A stretch of DNA of 64,000 bases from Amphibacillus cookii (GTDB lineage: Bacteria; Bacillota; Bacilli; Bacillales; Amphibacillaceae): assembly GCF_016908375.1 (NCBI RefSeq), contig NZ_JAFBDS010000006.1:186001-250000 (forward strand). The letters are read 5' to 3'. Position 1 is the first letter of the stretch. Every line of letters starts with the position of its first letter. The notes beneath the pieces were generated by a model. The model made no database searches. It was not told where the DNA came from and worked only from the letters and a program-made list of their open reading frames with translations. Below are positions 39,870 through 49,676 of the stretch, piece by piece. The position numbers were made by a program, and so were the translations under genes.

Positions 39870-41207
39870 CTATTGATTCGTTTTCTTATCTTGAAATGCC
39901 TTTAATAGTTCACTAACGTCTTCTGTCGCTTCAGATGATGGGTTGGTCACTTTTTTAGCCCTTGCCTGCTTTTGCTGTTTAAACCAATCTGGAACAACTT
40001 CTTTCCGATTAGATGGTTTAGTATATTTAGGCTGATAATTTTGTCCCCATTGCTGGTATTTGTTGTGCTCTGACTTTGCTAACGTTATCGCTTGCTGAGC
40101 GGTTTTTACATTTTTTCTTGACCAATGACTCGCTATTTTTTCTAAATAAGATTTGGTTAACTTCATATCTGTTTTCAGCATAACATAATGGATTAATACA
40201 TTCATCACACTTGGATTTAACCCTTGTGCATCCATAACACCAGCAATCATTTTTAGGTCTTGATTTGATGCTCGAGAACCATTAGATAAATCTTCCAATA
40301 ATTCTTTTGGGCTAATCGTTTCCATACGTTCAATAAACAATGCCTGCTTTGATTTTGGTGATTGGTCTGAGTTAGTCGTTGTTATTTTTTCACGTTGCTC
40401 CACTACATCAGTCGTACCTGATATCGTTTCAACCAAATCTAGACAGGCGGTTTTAAATTCTTCCCGATTTAACTCATGATCAGTTGAGATAGACCATTGA
40501 AGTGCTTTTTCTAATTGTGTTGTTGTTAAGTGATAAAGTGCTGTCATCTGTCTAATTAATCGGCAATTACTTTCACTTAATATTTTATTTGCAGGAAGCA
40601 TCCGGTCATCAAGCATTTTCTTTAGCCATTGCCAATCAATCTCCAAGTTATCTAGTACCGGCTTACCTGGTTCAATAATGGAATCATTTTCAGTGATGTG
40701 ACTAACATACTTCTTACTGTGAAAAACATCAGTGAAATGTGCAGTAATATCTTCGCCCTCTATGTTTGGTTGTTGTTCAGATGTTTTTATATTTTTTACT
40801 AACGCCTCGTATTTATCTTTACCAATTTGATGATACAGCAATTGACTTAACAGATCATCATTTAAAAAACGCTGCACCGTACAAGGTAAATTTAACTGAT
40901 AACGATAAACCGTATGCTGTCCATTATCGAGTTGATGTGTTGTCAACAGCCCAATTGCCTCACATTTCAAACGCGCTTGATAAATTTTATTTAGCGGTTG
41001 GTCTAATGTTTGCATTAAATGGTGATGTGACAATAACTGCTTATCTTGAAATTGCGTAGACAAAGTGACATATAGTGATGTCGCAGTCACGCCAATTATC
41101 GGTTGATACAATTGAAAAAGCGCTTGATAATGATCGCTTAATAATTGCGCATTTTTATTTGTTGTAAACCCATCTGAAGGTAATATTTTACCAATTGATT
41201 GATGCAC
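39870..41207 (-). CDS. dnaB: Replication initiation and membrane attachment protein DnaB
   Basis: The 445-residue protein is the Firmicutes DnaB (not the helicase), with two DnaB/DnaD-type winged-helix and C-terminal domains (FQLYQPIIGVTATSLYVTL; LKMIAGVMDAQGLNPSVMNVLIHYVM). It remodels DNA with DnaD and helps DnaI load helicase. A basic C-terminal tail follows. It lies upstream of dnaI as in B. subtilis. Confidence 0.94.
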   Translation of the reverse strand: MHQSIGKILPSDGFTTNKNAQLLSDHYQALFQLYQPIIGVTATSLYVTLSTQFQDKQLLSHHHLMQTLDQPLNKIYQARLKCEAIGLLTTHQLDNGQHTVYRYQLNLPCTVQRFLNDDLLSQLLYHQIGKDKYEALVKNIKTSEQQPNIEGEDITAHFTDVFHSKKYVSHITENDSIIEPGKPVLDNLEIDWQWLKKMLDDRMLPANKILSESNCRLIRQMTALYHLTTTQLEKALQWSISTDHELNREEFKTACLDLVETISGTTDVVEQREKITTTNSDQSPKSKQALFIERMETISPKELLEDLSNGSRASNQDLKMIAGVMDAQGLNPSVMNVLIHYVMLKTDMKLTKSYLEKIASHWSRKNVKTAQQAITLAKSEHNKYQQWGQNYQPKYTKPSNRKEVVPDWFKQQKQARAKKVTNPSSEATEDVSELLKAFQDKKTNQ

Positions 41208-41343
41208 ATTTATCCCCCCATTTGTTGCTCACCTAAAAGGTATAACACAAGCCATCACGCAACATTGTAATATAACAGACATTCCCTTTCAGTCACACAA
41301 TTTTTTTAAAAAAACAGATACGACTTTATTTTGTTGATTTAAA

Positions 41344-41501
41344 TGAAACGAATCTTCAATCAGTGAGCATTTGCGTTCTTCTCCCACTGATTGCAGGTTC
41401 GTTGAGTAAATCAGGATATTAGTCTCCGTTATCCCCCCACAATCGATTTGCTCTACTCGCTTTTTGAGTGGCGGGTTACGGACTGATTATCTGTGATAAA
41501 T
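41344..41501 (+). repeat. Dispersed intergenic repeat family 1, copy F (short form)
   Basis: Head GAAACGAATCTTCAATCAGTG with ATCAGTG/CACTGAT hairpin, then a weaker CCCCCACAATCGA ... TTTTTGAGTGGCGGG arm pair, and tail GATTATCTGTGATAAATAGG. Located between dnaB and the nrdR terminator. Confidence 0.87.
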
Positions 41502-41542
41502 AGGTGTAGTGTAGCTTCAAGTGTGCATTTCACTAACATGAA

Positions 41543-41570
41543 AAGAAAAAAGAGCCGCAGTTGGCTCACT
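41543..41570 (-). terminator. Terminator of nrdR
   Basis: GAGCC/GGCTC hairpin with a 6-base loop abuts the nrdR stop; the minus-strand exit has a run of T (TTTTTTCTTTTC). Confidence 0.8.
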
Positions 41571-42049
41571 TATTTGTCTTCTTTATCGGAATGATTAATT
41601 AAATCTTTTAATTCATCAAGGAAGACATTAATATCTTTGAATTGCCGATAAACAGAGGCAAAACGAACATAAGCAACATCGTCAATATGTGCTAATCGGT
41701 CCATTACAAGTTCGCCTACATCTTTGCTTTCGACCTCTGGAATCCCTTGACTTCTGAGCTCCCGTTCAACGTCTAAAGCTAATTGCTCTAATCGTTCAAG
41801 CGGTACAGGTCTTTTTTCGCACGCTTTAATAAGACCACGTATAAGCTTCTCTCGACTAAATGCTTCTCGAATGCCCTCCTTTTTAACAACAATAAGTGGC
41901 ATTTCTTCTAAACGTTCAAATGTTGTAAAGCGATAGTGGCAAGCTTCACATTCACGACGCCTTCTTATCGCGTGACCTTCCTCTATTGGACGCGAATCTA
42001 ATACGCGGGTATGCTTGTCTTGACAGTTTGGACAGCGCATTTCTTTCAT
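41570..42049 (-). CDS. nrdR: Transcriptional repressor NrdR
   Basis: The 159-residue protein has a zinc ribbon ([30 protein letters not shown]) and an ATP-cone ([20 protein letters not shown]). It represses ribonucleotide reductase genes when dATP is high. Length and order next to dnaB are standard. Confidence 0.98.
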   Translation of the reverse strand: MKEMRCPNCQDKHTRVLDSRPIEEGHAIRRRRECEACHYRFTTFERLEEMPLIVVKKEGIREAFSREKLIRGLIKACEKRPVPLERLEQLALDVERELRSQGIPEVESKDVGELVMDRLAHIDDVAYVRFASVYRQFKDINVFLDELKDLINHSDKEDK

Positions 42050-42068
42050 TCCTTTTTAATCATTTTGT

Positions 42069-42461
42069 TTAGGCATTGTTTTGCATATCGAGTAAGGTCA
42101 TTTCTTTTTTTAAATCATCATAAAGTTTTGGAATAAGATTATGACTAAAACCTAAATCGAATAAACTTCCTTCCGTCGTTACAGAGAAATCGATTGCCGT
42201 CTTATAAGGTCTAACCATAATAACCGTTGCAATAACAAAGGCTTTTCTTTTTCCTTTATAGTTAATTGTTACCTCTCCATGCTCAGATGATGTGGCGATC
42301 ACGTCACACCCTGGTTTTCCTTTAAAGTACTGGGCGACGGTGTCCATCCCTTTATCTTTCGTCGTTTTAAAATAATGTGTTCGTAGCTTTGGATCCCAAT
42401 GTTTCTCTGTTGATTCAGAGTGATTGTTAAAGTACTTGTTCCAAGTTTCTTTAAACCCCAT
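42069..42461 (-). CDS. Conserved hypothetical protein at the ytcF position
   Basis: The 130-residue soluble protein starts MGFKETWNKYFNNHSEST after GAGGTGTAACG. It has a compact alpha/beta composition and no Cys or membrane segment. I do not recognise a characterised family. It lies between speD and nrdR, where B. subtilis has ytcF, and probably shares a transcript with nrdR (19-base gap). The 42462-42754 gap shows nothing clear. Confidence 0.7.
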   Translation of the reverse strand: MGFKETWNKYFNNHSESTEKHWDPKLRTHYFKTTKDKGMDTVAQYFKGKPGCDVIATSSEHGEVTINYKGKRKAFVIATVIMVRPYKTAIDFSVTTEGSLFDLGFSHNLIPKLYDDLKKEMTLLDMQNNA

Positions 42462-42754
42462 CGTTACACCTCGTTAATCAAAATGTTTTTTATCTAAATA
42501 TAAAATAAGTGATATACTCTATTTTATATTTTAACATGTTTTGTCCAAGAAAACGATAACAACATGCTAGATCATTCCTCATTGCAACCAAATTGAACCC
42601 ATCAGAAATATAGCAAAATAAAACAACCTTTGGTTAATTACTTTTCGACTGTCGTTCTTATCATTAATTTTTCAAACAAAAGTTATTTACGTTTACGATT
42701 AAAAGCACCCTTTCCCTTTTAAAACAAAAGAAAAAGAATGCCAGAAGTGCGCTT

Positions 42755-43132
42755 TTATAGTATTTGTGAGCTTGGTATTTGAACAGGACCAATTCCCCTT
42801 GGTACCTCTACCTTTTCACACTTTTTTGATTCTAAGCTTTCTGAAATAAAATGACACGCGACGTTTGGATCAATAATATCACCACATGTATAAACATCTA
42901 TACTCGCATATCCATGTTCAGGAAAACTATGGATGGTCAAATGTGATTCTGAAATGATAACGACGCCACTCACACCCTGCGGTGCAAATTTATGAAAAGC
43001 AACTTCTCTAATTTCAGCACCAGCCTTTAATGCCGCATCAACAAAAATTTGTTCAATCTTTCCCATATCATTCAAGATCTCAATATTACAATCCCACATT
43101 TCTGCAATTACATGTCTACCCATTGTATCCAT
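42755..43132 (-). CDS. speD: S-adenosylmethionine decarboxylase proenzyme
   Basis: The 125-residue proenzyme starts [16 protein letters not shown] and cleaves itself at the Ser of [16 protein letters not shown] to form a pyruvoyl cofactor. It makes decarboxylated SAM for spermidine. I start at ATG 43132 after GGGGGAGTGCC, matching the B. subtilis N-terminus; an 18-residue upstream extension in frame is not conserved. gapB, which precedes speD in B. subtilis, is absent: the 43133-43563 gap is non-coding. Confidence 0.96.
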   Translation of the reverse strand: MDTMGRHVIAEMWDCNIEILNDMGKIEQIFVDAALKAGAEIREVAFHKFAPQGVSGVVIISESHLTIHSFPEHGYASIDVYTCGDIIDPNVACHFISESLESKKCEKVEVPRGIGPVQIPSSQIL

Positions 43133-43563
43133 TTTGGCACTCCCCCAATTTCGACTAAATTTAAAAATAGTTGCCTGATTTGCCACGGGGGAAAGTTAGT
43201 CCTAAGAGGTCCTAACCCTTTAAGCAATCATAAGCACATTTTTGATATATATTCTTTAAGTTGTGCATCGTTTATCTCTATTATGCACACGCAGAAAAAG
43301 TATATATCGAAATAAGGGAGATGGCAAGAGATTTTATTGCTTTTATAGAAAAAAATTAGCCAATCAGAAAAATGAATGAAGAAGCGTTAAGTTTATAATA
43401 CAAACCCGAACGAACAAGCAGATAAAATGATTTTGAAGCGTATAGTTTACAGATGTTTCAACACACCTATAGGCATGGTTCCAACTATCTTCCGAATGAT
43501 TTGACAAATGCGCGATAACTACACAAATACAAAGGCATTAACTTTTTGATATAGTGTGATATG

Positions 43564-44160
43564 CTAATTCTCAAGTTGTTGAAGTAATTGTTTAAACGCG
43601 GTCTCCGTGTGCGCCAATGTCTTACTATTATCAATAACATAATCTGCCCATTGTGCTTTTTGCTCAATTGATATTTGTGACTGAATTCTTTTATTCGCTT
43701 CTTTTTCTGATAATTGGTCACGAGCCATTAACCGTTGCAATTGTTGCTTAGGGGTTGTATAGACAACCACCACTACATCCACTAAGTGCGTCAAATCATT
43801 CTCATATAACAATGGAATATCTAACACAATATACTGGTGTTGAGCTACGATTAATTGATCACGTTCATGTAATAAGTGATCTGTTATCGCAGGATGAACA
43901 ATTTGATTCAACGTTTGTCTTTTTACTGAGTCATTAAAAATCAGCTGGGCAAGTTTCTTTCGATCAAGCGTCTGATCTGGCAATAAAATATCATGCCCAA
44001 ACGCCTCTACAATTTGGATATACGCAGGTTGATGGGGTTCAACAATAGTACGTGATAGCTGGTCCGCGTCCACAATTGGAATTCCCTCTTTTTTAAACAT
44101 TTTAGCGACTGTGCTTTTCCCTGTAGCAATACAGCCAGTTAAACCAATGACAATCGTCAA
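43564..44160 (-). CDS. coaE: Dephospho-CoA kinase
   Basis: The P-loop kinase (VIGLTGCIATGKSTVAKMF, then PIVDADQLSRTIVEP and LDIPLLYE) phosphorylates dephospho-CoA in the last step of CoA synthesis. No ATG is present near the start; in-frame candidates are TTG 44184 (overlapping the ytaF stop), GTG 44172, GTG 44169 and TTG 44160. I use TTG 44160, which gives the usual 198 residues and (M)TIVIGLTG. The start is uncertain. Confidence 0.92.
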   Translation of the reverse strand: MTIVIGLTGCIATGKSTVAKMFKKEGIPIVDADQLSRTIVEPHQPAYIQIVEAFGHDILLPDQTLDRKKLAQLIFNDSVKRQTLNQIVHPAITDHLLHERDQLIVAQHQYIVLDIPLLYENDLTHLVDVVVVVYTTPKQQLQRLMARDQLSEKEANKRIQSQISIEQKAQWADYVIDNSKTLAHTETAFKQLLQQLEN

Positions 44161-44180
44161 GTTTTTCACCACATTTCTTT

Positions 44181-44804
44181 TCAAATAACCAAGCGACTTA
44201 TCCCTAGTAGCACAAGTAGCAGACCAGGAAGATACCGAATTTTGTCAGGTAATCCTTTATTGGAAAAGGTTACCCCTAAATGTAACCCCATAGAAAGAAA
44301 TACCATGGTTGTGATGGCGATTAGACCAATCGCGATATATGAAACACCTACCAATGCAGCTCCCATTCCAGCAGCACTGGCGTCAATTGATAATGCCAAT
44401 CCTAACCATACGGTTTCCATACCAGAGATATGCCCAGAGTGATCAAGGTCAGCAATCGCGGGTTTCTTTAAAATATCAATCACCAAACCCACCTTCTTGA
44501 ATTCAAAACGAAAATGCTTTGGTTTAGTTTGAGATTGTGACTGATCAAAAGTAAGCAAACTATAACACCCTAAACCAATGAGTAAGATTGCGCCTAAGTA
44601 ACTAGTAAACCGTTCAGTTAGTAACAAAGCAACAAGTTGACCCGCACCCATAGCCATTCCAAACACTAGTCCAGAACACAAACCAATTAATATAATAACA
44701 TGGGGTGCCAACTTTACTTGTCTTAACCCATAACCAAATGCAACCATAAAACTATCGACACTTACTGCAATTGCCAACACAAATAAGGAGAGTATATTGA
44801 CCAT
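44181..44804 (-). CDS. ytaF: Sporulation membrane protein YtaF
   Basis: The 207-residue protein has six hydrophobic helices of the MntP/YtaF type (AIAVSVDSFMVAFGYGLR; ALSIDASAAGMGAALVGVS). YtaF is a spore-former member of that group; substrate unknown. I start at ATG 44804 with GGTGGATGTGGAG upstream. It sits between mutM and coaE as in Bacillus. Confidence 0.9.
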   Translation of the reverse strand: MVNILSLFVLAIAVSVDSFMVAFGYGLRQVKLAPHVIILIGLCSGLVFGMAMGAGQLVALLLTERFTSYLGAILLIGLGCYSLLTFDQSQSQTKPKHFRFEFKKVGLVIDILKKPAIADLDHSGHISGMETVWLGLALSIDASAAGMGAALVGVSYIAIGLIAITTMVFLSMGLHLGVTFSNKGLPDKIRYLPGLLLVLLGISRLVI

Positions 44805-44888
44805 CTCCACATCCACCCTCTCCAAGTTCAAATAGATTAACTTGGAATAGTATATGGATGGATGCAAAAAATGTGAGTAAAGCGCCCA

Positions 44889-45719
44889 TTAACTGATTTG
44901 TTGACAAGATGGGCATAAATGCGTGCCTCGATTGGAGACCTTAATCTTCAACACTTCAGTACCACATCTTGCACAAGGTTGACCTTCTTGCCCATAGGCA
45001 TAGAGTTGTTGTTGAAACATCCCGATTTCCCCTTGACTGTTGACATAACTACGAATCGTTGTACCACCTTGTTTAACAGCCTCCTCAATCGTTGCTTTCG
45101 CTTCAACTATTATCGCTTGCACTTCTTTACGATCTAGTGAGTCACCCGTCCGAAGCGGGTGAATGCGTGCCCGAAATAACGTTTCATCGACATAGATATT
45201 TCCAAGGCCAGCAATAACCGTTTGATCGAGCAAAATGTTCTTGATTGCACGCGTACTTTTATTTATTTTTGGTAAAAGGTGATCTACTGTATACTCTTGT
45301 TCAAATGGGTCAGGCCCTAATTGCTTAAGTGGCAAGTCATGAAAAGCTTGTCCCTTAGCAAATAAGTGCATCGTTCCAAATTTACGCACGTCATGATACC
45401 GTAACGTTTTGCCGCTTTCTAAATAAAAAATAACGTGCGTATGCTTATCGATCGGTTCATCTTTAGTGTAAACACCGTATTTACCTTCCATTCGCAAATG
45501 AGAAACTAAACTATAATTATCTAATTCAAATATTAGGAACTTGCCCTTCCGCTTAATATCTAGTATTGATTGCCCTTCAAGTAAGTGTTGAAAGTCATTT
45601 GGCTCAGCCGGCATTTTTATTATGTTTGGCCACTGAACGTCAACATGTTTAATCCGCTCATTAAGCACGAGGGCTAATAAGGTCTTTCTCACCGTTTCTA
45701 CTTCTGGTAATTCAGGCAT
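44889..45719 (-). CDS. mutM: Formamidopyrimidine-DNA glycosylase
   Basis: The 276-residue enzyme starts MPELPEVETVRKTL, where Pro1 and Glu2 are catalytic, and ends with the zinc finger CARCGTEVLKIKVSNRGTHLCPSC. It removes 8-oxoguanine. It follows polA by 14 bases, the standard arrangement. Confidence 0.98.
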   Translation of the reverse strand: MPELPEVETVRKTLLALVLNERIKHVDVQWPNIIKMPAEPNDFQHLLEGQSILDIKRKGKFLIFELDNYSLVSHLRMEGKYGVYTKDEPIDKHTHVIFYLESGKTLRYHDVRKFGTMHLFAKGQAFHDLPLKQLGPDPFEQEYTVDHLLPKINKSTRAIKNILLDQTVIAGLGNIYVDETLFRARIHPLRTGDSLDRKEVQAIIVEAKATIEEAVKQGGTTIRSYVNSQGEIGMFQQQLYAYGQEGQPCARCGTEVLKIKVSNRGTHLCPSCQQIS

Positions 45720-45733
45720 CCCCTCGCTCCCTT

Positions 45734-48379
45734 CTATTTCGCATCATACCATGTAGAACCATAAGCATAGTCAACTTTAAGCGGTACCGCTAATTCAACA
45801 GTCTCTTCCATCACTTTTGGAACCATTTCCTTTAATATCTCAATTTCCGCTTTTGGTGCTTCTAAGATTAATTCATCATGAACTTGCAACAACATACGAG
45901 CTTCCAACCCTTTTGATTTTAATGTATGATCAAGATCAATCATTGCCTTCTTGATAATATCAGCTGCACTTCCTTGGATCGGTGTATTCATAGCTGTTCG
46001 TTCAGCAAAACTTCTTTGATTAAAATTCCGACTTGTAATTTCAGGTAAATAGCGACGTCTACGCATTAATGTCGTGACAAACCCATCTTGTTTTGCCTGA
46101 AGAACAATATCATTCATATACGTCTTCACCCCTGGGTAACTTTCAAGGTAACGATCTATAAATGCCTTGGCTTCTTTACGCGTAATACCTAAGTTTTGGG
46201 ATAGACCATAGTCACTAATTCCATATACAATACCAAAGTTTACTGCTTTAGCTTGTCGGCGCATGAGATCATTAACTTCTTCTGCACTAACATGAAAAAC
46301 GTCCATCGCTGTCTGTGTATGGATATCACGTCCGGCTTTAAAAGCTTCAATTAGTTTCTCATCATTTGCAATATGTGCTAACACACGCAATTCAATTTGT
46401 GAGTAATCAGCAGCAAACATCACCCACTCGGTTTCACTTGGAATAAAAGCTTGTCTAATCTTACGTCCCTCTTCCAACCTTATCGGTATATTTTGTAAAT
46501 TCGGCTCTATTGAACTTAACCGACCTGTTTGTGTTAATGCTTGATTAAATCGGGTGTGAATCTTCTGATCGTCATGGATCACTTTTAATAAACCTTCAAT
46601 GTAAGTCGATTGTAGTTTACCCAATTGTCGATACAGTAAAAGCTTACCAATAATCGGATGCTTGTTTTCAAGTTGCTCTAACACATCTGCTGAAGTTGAA
46701 TAACCGGTTTTTGTCTTTTTAATGACAGGTAACCCTAGTTTTTCAAATAGAATTGGACCCAGTTGTTTTGGTGAATTCAAATTAAAGGTTTCTCCAGCTA
46801 ACTCGTGTACCTCTTGTTCAATCTTATCTAAACGTTCTTTCAGTGCGACTTGCATGTTTTCCAACTGCTTGCGATCTACGGCTACACCTGTTGCTTCCAT
46901 TTCACCTAAAATAAGTGCTAGCGGTAGTTCTAACTCTTTTAACAAAGCTTGCTGTTGATTTTTCTCCAACGATTGCTCTGCCGTATTTGTCAATTGATAT
47001 AGGGCAGTTGCCTTGCGACCAATATGATCAGCCAAGTGAGCTTGTTCAGGTATTTTTAACTTTGCCCCTTTTCCGTAGACTTCCTCATCATACAAAATCT
47101 CATCATAGCCCAAGCGATGACTAATCGCCGGTATATCATGATTATTTTCTGAAGGATTGATCAAATATGAAGCTAATAAAAGGTCAAATCTTATTCCTTT
47201 TACTTTAATACCATGTTGAAGTAAAGCTACTGTCACCTGTTTTGAATCAAAGGCAAATTTAATTTGCTCAGGATCTTCTAACCAAGCCTTAAAAGATGTC
47301 GAATTTAATGCAATATCAGTAGGAATAAAATAAGTACTTTCTTTATTAGCAATACCGAAACCAATAATCTCAGCATGATGATAATTGTCTTCAACCATTT
47401 CGACCACTAACGCTTCTTTGTTGTACCAATTTATTTGGTCTACATCCTCAACCATTTTAACATCGATCGGAGCCAAAGCTTCAGACATACTCGCTTCGGT
47501 TTGATCATCATCTCCACTGATTGTATTTAATAATGATTGAAAACCTAAGTCTTTAAACACTGCACGTAACTGCATCACATCGTAACCCTGATAATCGATG
47601 TCATCTAAGCCAACTTCAATAGGTGAGGATACATTAATCGTGACAAGATCTTTACTCATAAAAGCTGAGGCTTTATGCTCGTCTAATTTCTCTTTCAATT
47701 TCTTACCACTCACTTCATCAAGGTGATCATATAAGTGCTCAAGTGTTTGGAATTGCTTGAGTAATTTAATCGCTGTTTTCTCACCTACACCAGGTACACC
47801 AGGAATATTATCAGAGCTGTCCCCCATTAATGCTTTCATATCAATAATCTGGTCAGGATTAAGCTCGATCTTTTCTTTCATAAAGTCTGGTGTATAGACA
47901 TCAACTTCACTTAACCCTTTTCTTGTAATTTGGACATGAACGTGATCAGATACTAATTGAAGCATATCTTTATCACCTGTAATGACTCGGACATCATAAC
48001 CATCAACAGCGGCTTTCTGTGCTAATGTCCCAATAATATCATCAGCTTCATACTGATCCAGTTGATAATGTTTAATCGAACTTGCATTAAGTAGTTCCTT
48101 CACTAAGTTAAATTGTTCGGATAACTCAGGTGGGGTTTTTTGTCTTCCACCTTTATAATCCTTATAGGTTTGATGACGGAAAGTTGTTTTCCCCGCATCA
48201 AATGCAACTAAAATATGGGTAGGTGCTTCATCTTCTAATACTTTTAATAACATTTTAGTAAAGCCAAAAACCGCATTTGTGTAAATACCTTTATCATTAC
48301 TTAGCAAGGGTAAAGCGAAAAAAGCACGATATAAAATGCTATTTCCATCAATAAGAACTAGCTTTTGTTTAGACGTCAT
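45734..48379 (-). CDS. polA: DNA polymerase I
   Basis: The 881-residue protein has a 5' nuclease domain (LVLIDGNSILYRAFFALPLL, ALMGDSSDNIPGVPGVGEKTA), a 3'-5' exonuclease-like domain that lacks the usual DXE residues, as in Bacillus, and the family A polymerase (DYSQIELRVLAHI, RRQAKAVNFGIVYG, LLQVHDELILEA). It fills gaps in repair and removes Okazaki primers. Start ATG 48379 after AAAGGAGATTTAAC. Confidence 0.98.
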   Translation of the reverse strand: MTSKQKLVLIDGNSILYRAFFALPLLSNDKGIYTNAVFGFTKMLLKVLEDEAPTHILVAFDAGKTTFRHQTYKDYKGGRQKTPPELSEQFNLVKELLNASSIKHYQLDQYEADDIIGTLAQKAAVDGYDVRVITGDKDMLQLVSDHVHVQITRKGLSEVDVYTPDFMKEKIELNPDQIIDMKALMGDSSDNIPGVPGVGEKTAIKLLKQFQTLEHLYDHLDEVSGKKLKEKLDEHKASAFMSKDLVTINVSSPIEVGLDDIDYQGYDVMQLRAVFKDLGFQSLLNTISGDDDQTEASMSEALAPIDVKMVEDVDQINWYNKEALVVEMVEDNYHHAEIIGFGIANKESTYFIPTDIALNSTSFKAWLEDPEQIKFAFDSKQVTVALLQHGIKVKGIRFDLLLASYLINPSENNHDIPAISHRLGYDEILYDEEVYGKGAKLKIPEQAHLADHIGRKATALYQLTNTAEQSLEKNQQQALLKELELPLALILGEMEATGVAVDRKQLENMQVALKERLDKIEQEVHELAGETFNLNSPKQLGPILFEKLGLPVIKKTKTGYSTSADVLEQLENKHPIIGKLLLYRQLGKLQSTYIEGLLKVIHDDQKIHTRFNQALTQTGRLSSIEPNLQNIPIRLEEGRKIRQAFIPSETEWVMFAADYSQIELRVLAHIANDEKLIEAFKAGRDIHTQTAMDVFHVSAEEVNDLMRRQAKAVNFGIVYGISDYGLSQNLGITRKEAKAFIDRYLESYPGVKTYMNDIVLQAKQDGFVTTLMRRRRYLPEITSRNFNQRSFAERTAMNTPIQGSAADIIKKAMIDLDHTLKSKGLEARMLLQVHDELILEAPKAEIEILKEMVPKVMEETVELAVPLKVDYAYGSTWYDAK

Positions 48380-48433
48380 GTTAAATCTCCTTTTATTCAA
48401 ATACTTACTATATATATTACCACGTTTCCTTTT

Positions 48434-48538
48434 ATAAAACGAACCTTCAGTCAGTGGACGTTCGTTATCTCCTGCCTAAAGAGCTGATCTCTACCTCTAT
48501 TTTGCAACGGTGTTTTACGGGCGGATATTTGTGATAAA
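48434..48538 (+). repeat. Dispersed intergenic repeat family 1, copy G (shortest)
   Basis: Head AAAACGAACCTTCAGTCAGTGG, a shortened middle, and tail TTTTACGGGCGGATATTTGTGATAAAA. It lies between the divergent polA and hydrolase genes, the only copy not next to a gene's 3' end apart from copy D's neighbour topB start. Confidence 0.82.
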
Positions 48539-48682
48539 AAAGACTTTTTTTATGCAATAAATATATCAATACACAGATTTCATTTTCATTTTTTGAAAAT
48601 AATTGAAGCAAGTGTGTTATCATTTAATAGTCTAATCATTTTCAGTGTTTTTAGATAATTTTTAATTTTGGAGGTAGATATT

Positions 48683-48739
48683 ATGATAAATAAATGCAAT
48701 GTTAACTTAAAAAACAACAAGGGGATTGCGACTAATTAA
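48683..48739 (+). CDS. Possible 18-residue leader peptide upstream of the hydrolase gene
   Basis: ATG 48683 follows a strong GGAGGTAG site and opens an 18-codon frame (MINKCNVNLKNNKGIATN) ending in TAA, 44 bases before the isochorismatase-like start. The ribosome site is better than that of the main gene. It could be a regulatory upstream peptide or the remains of a longer gene. Confidence 0.4.
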   Translation: MINKCNVNLKNNKGIATN

Positions 48740-48783
48740 TTAAACCCTTTAGCGTGTCCCCAATCTTGGAAGGGGATAATGAT

Positions 48784-49347
48784 TTGAAACAAATTTTATT
48801 AATTATTGATGCACAACAAGCATTACTTGATGGAAATCAGCAAGTAAGTCCAATTTACAAAAAAGAACAACTTATCAAGAACGCAAACAAAGTGATTAAA
48901 AAATCAAAACAATCAGATGCTGCAGTTGTATTTGTAAGAGATCTCGATGTCGCTGAAGGAAAAGGTAATGGATTTCACATCCATAGTGACATTCATGTAC
49001 CCACTGAAGCAAGATTTTTTGATAAAGCCGCCACAAATTGTTTTTATGGAACAGGGCTGTTAGAACATTTAAAATCACAGGACATTGAGCATATTGTCAT
49101 AATGGGGTGCGAAACACAGCACTGTATAGATAGTGCTGTCAGAACAGCAACTATTAATGGGTTTGATGTCACATTAGTTGGAGATGGACATTCAACGCTA
49201 GGTAATGATATTTTGAGTGCGGAACAAATGATAGCACATCATAATGCTACTCTTCATGGTCATTACAATGTTGAACACTTTTCGATTGTCAGAGATTCAG
49301 AAGAAGCTTTATTTTGTCCAACTCACGATTCATATAGGTTAAGCTGA
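48784..49347 (+). CDS. Isochorismatase-family cysteine hydrolase
   Basis: About 187 residues. The family's catalytic triad is visible: Asp in LLIIDAQQALLD, Lys in FDKAATNCFYGTGL, and Cys in VIMGCETQHCIDSAVRTA. Substrate may be nicotinamide or another amide. The start is TTG 48784 after AAGGGGATAAT. A lone plus-strand gene between polA and phoR, not part of the usual order, so probably an insertion. Confidence 0.9.
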   Translation: MKQILLIIDAQQALLDGNQQVSPIYKKEQLIKNANKVIKKSKQSDAAVVFVRDLDVAEGKGNGFHIHSDIHVPTEARFFDKAATNCFYGTGLLEHLKSQDIEHIVIMGCETQHCIDSAVRTATINGFDVTLVGDGHSTLGNDILSAEQMIAHHNATLHGHYNVEHFSIVRDSEEALFCPTHDSYRLS

Positions 49348-49569
49348 AGTATCAGCCTTTTATAGCGTGTGGTCTAGCTTTTGAAAAAGTAACAAATGAG
49401 ATGAATATGACTTGGTATCCTTTATCATCCAAAAATGGCATGACAGTGTGTTTTGACATGTTGAGGTCGTGCCTACAAAAGCCAGTGGCAAATCATCTCA
49501 TCCACTTTGGCTTAGAGCACAATGTTAAGTTGTTTCGTTAACCCAACAAATATTCAAGGCCAAAATTAA

Positions 49570-49612
49570 AAGTGAGTGTTCCATTTCGTTTTGAAATGGA
49601 ACACTCACTTTA
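49570..49612. terminator. Bidirectional terminator between hydrolase gene and phoR
   Basis: AGTGAGTGTTCCATTT pairs perfectly with AAATGGAACACTCACT around a 7-base loop, with A- and T-rich flanks. The rest of 49348-49676 shows no gene. Confidence 0.88.
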
Positions 49613-49676
49613 TTATGCTAATGGGTGCGAGTTTATAGGAGATATTTGTGCTTTGCTACTCTACTTACTATGATCA

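Noticed and set aside
43133-43186. 18-residue N-terminal extension of SpeD
   Set aside because: The ATG at 43132 has the ribosome site and matches the known SpeD start.
43485-43721. 78-codon minus-strand frame overlapping coaE
   Set aside because: Shadow of coaE in another frame, with no ribosome site.
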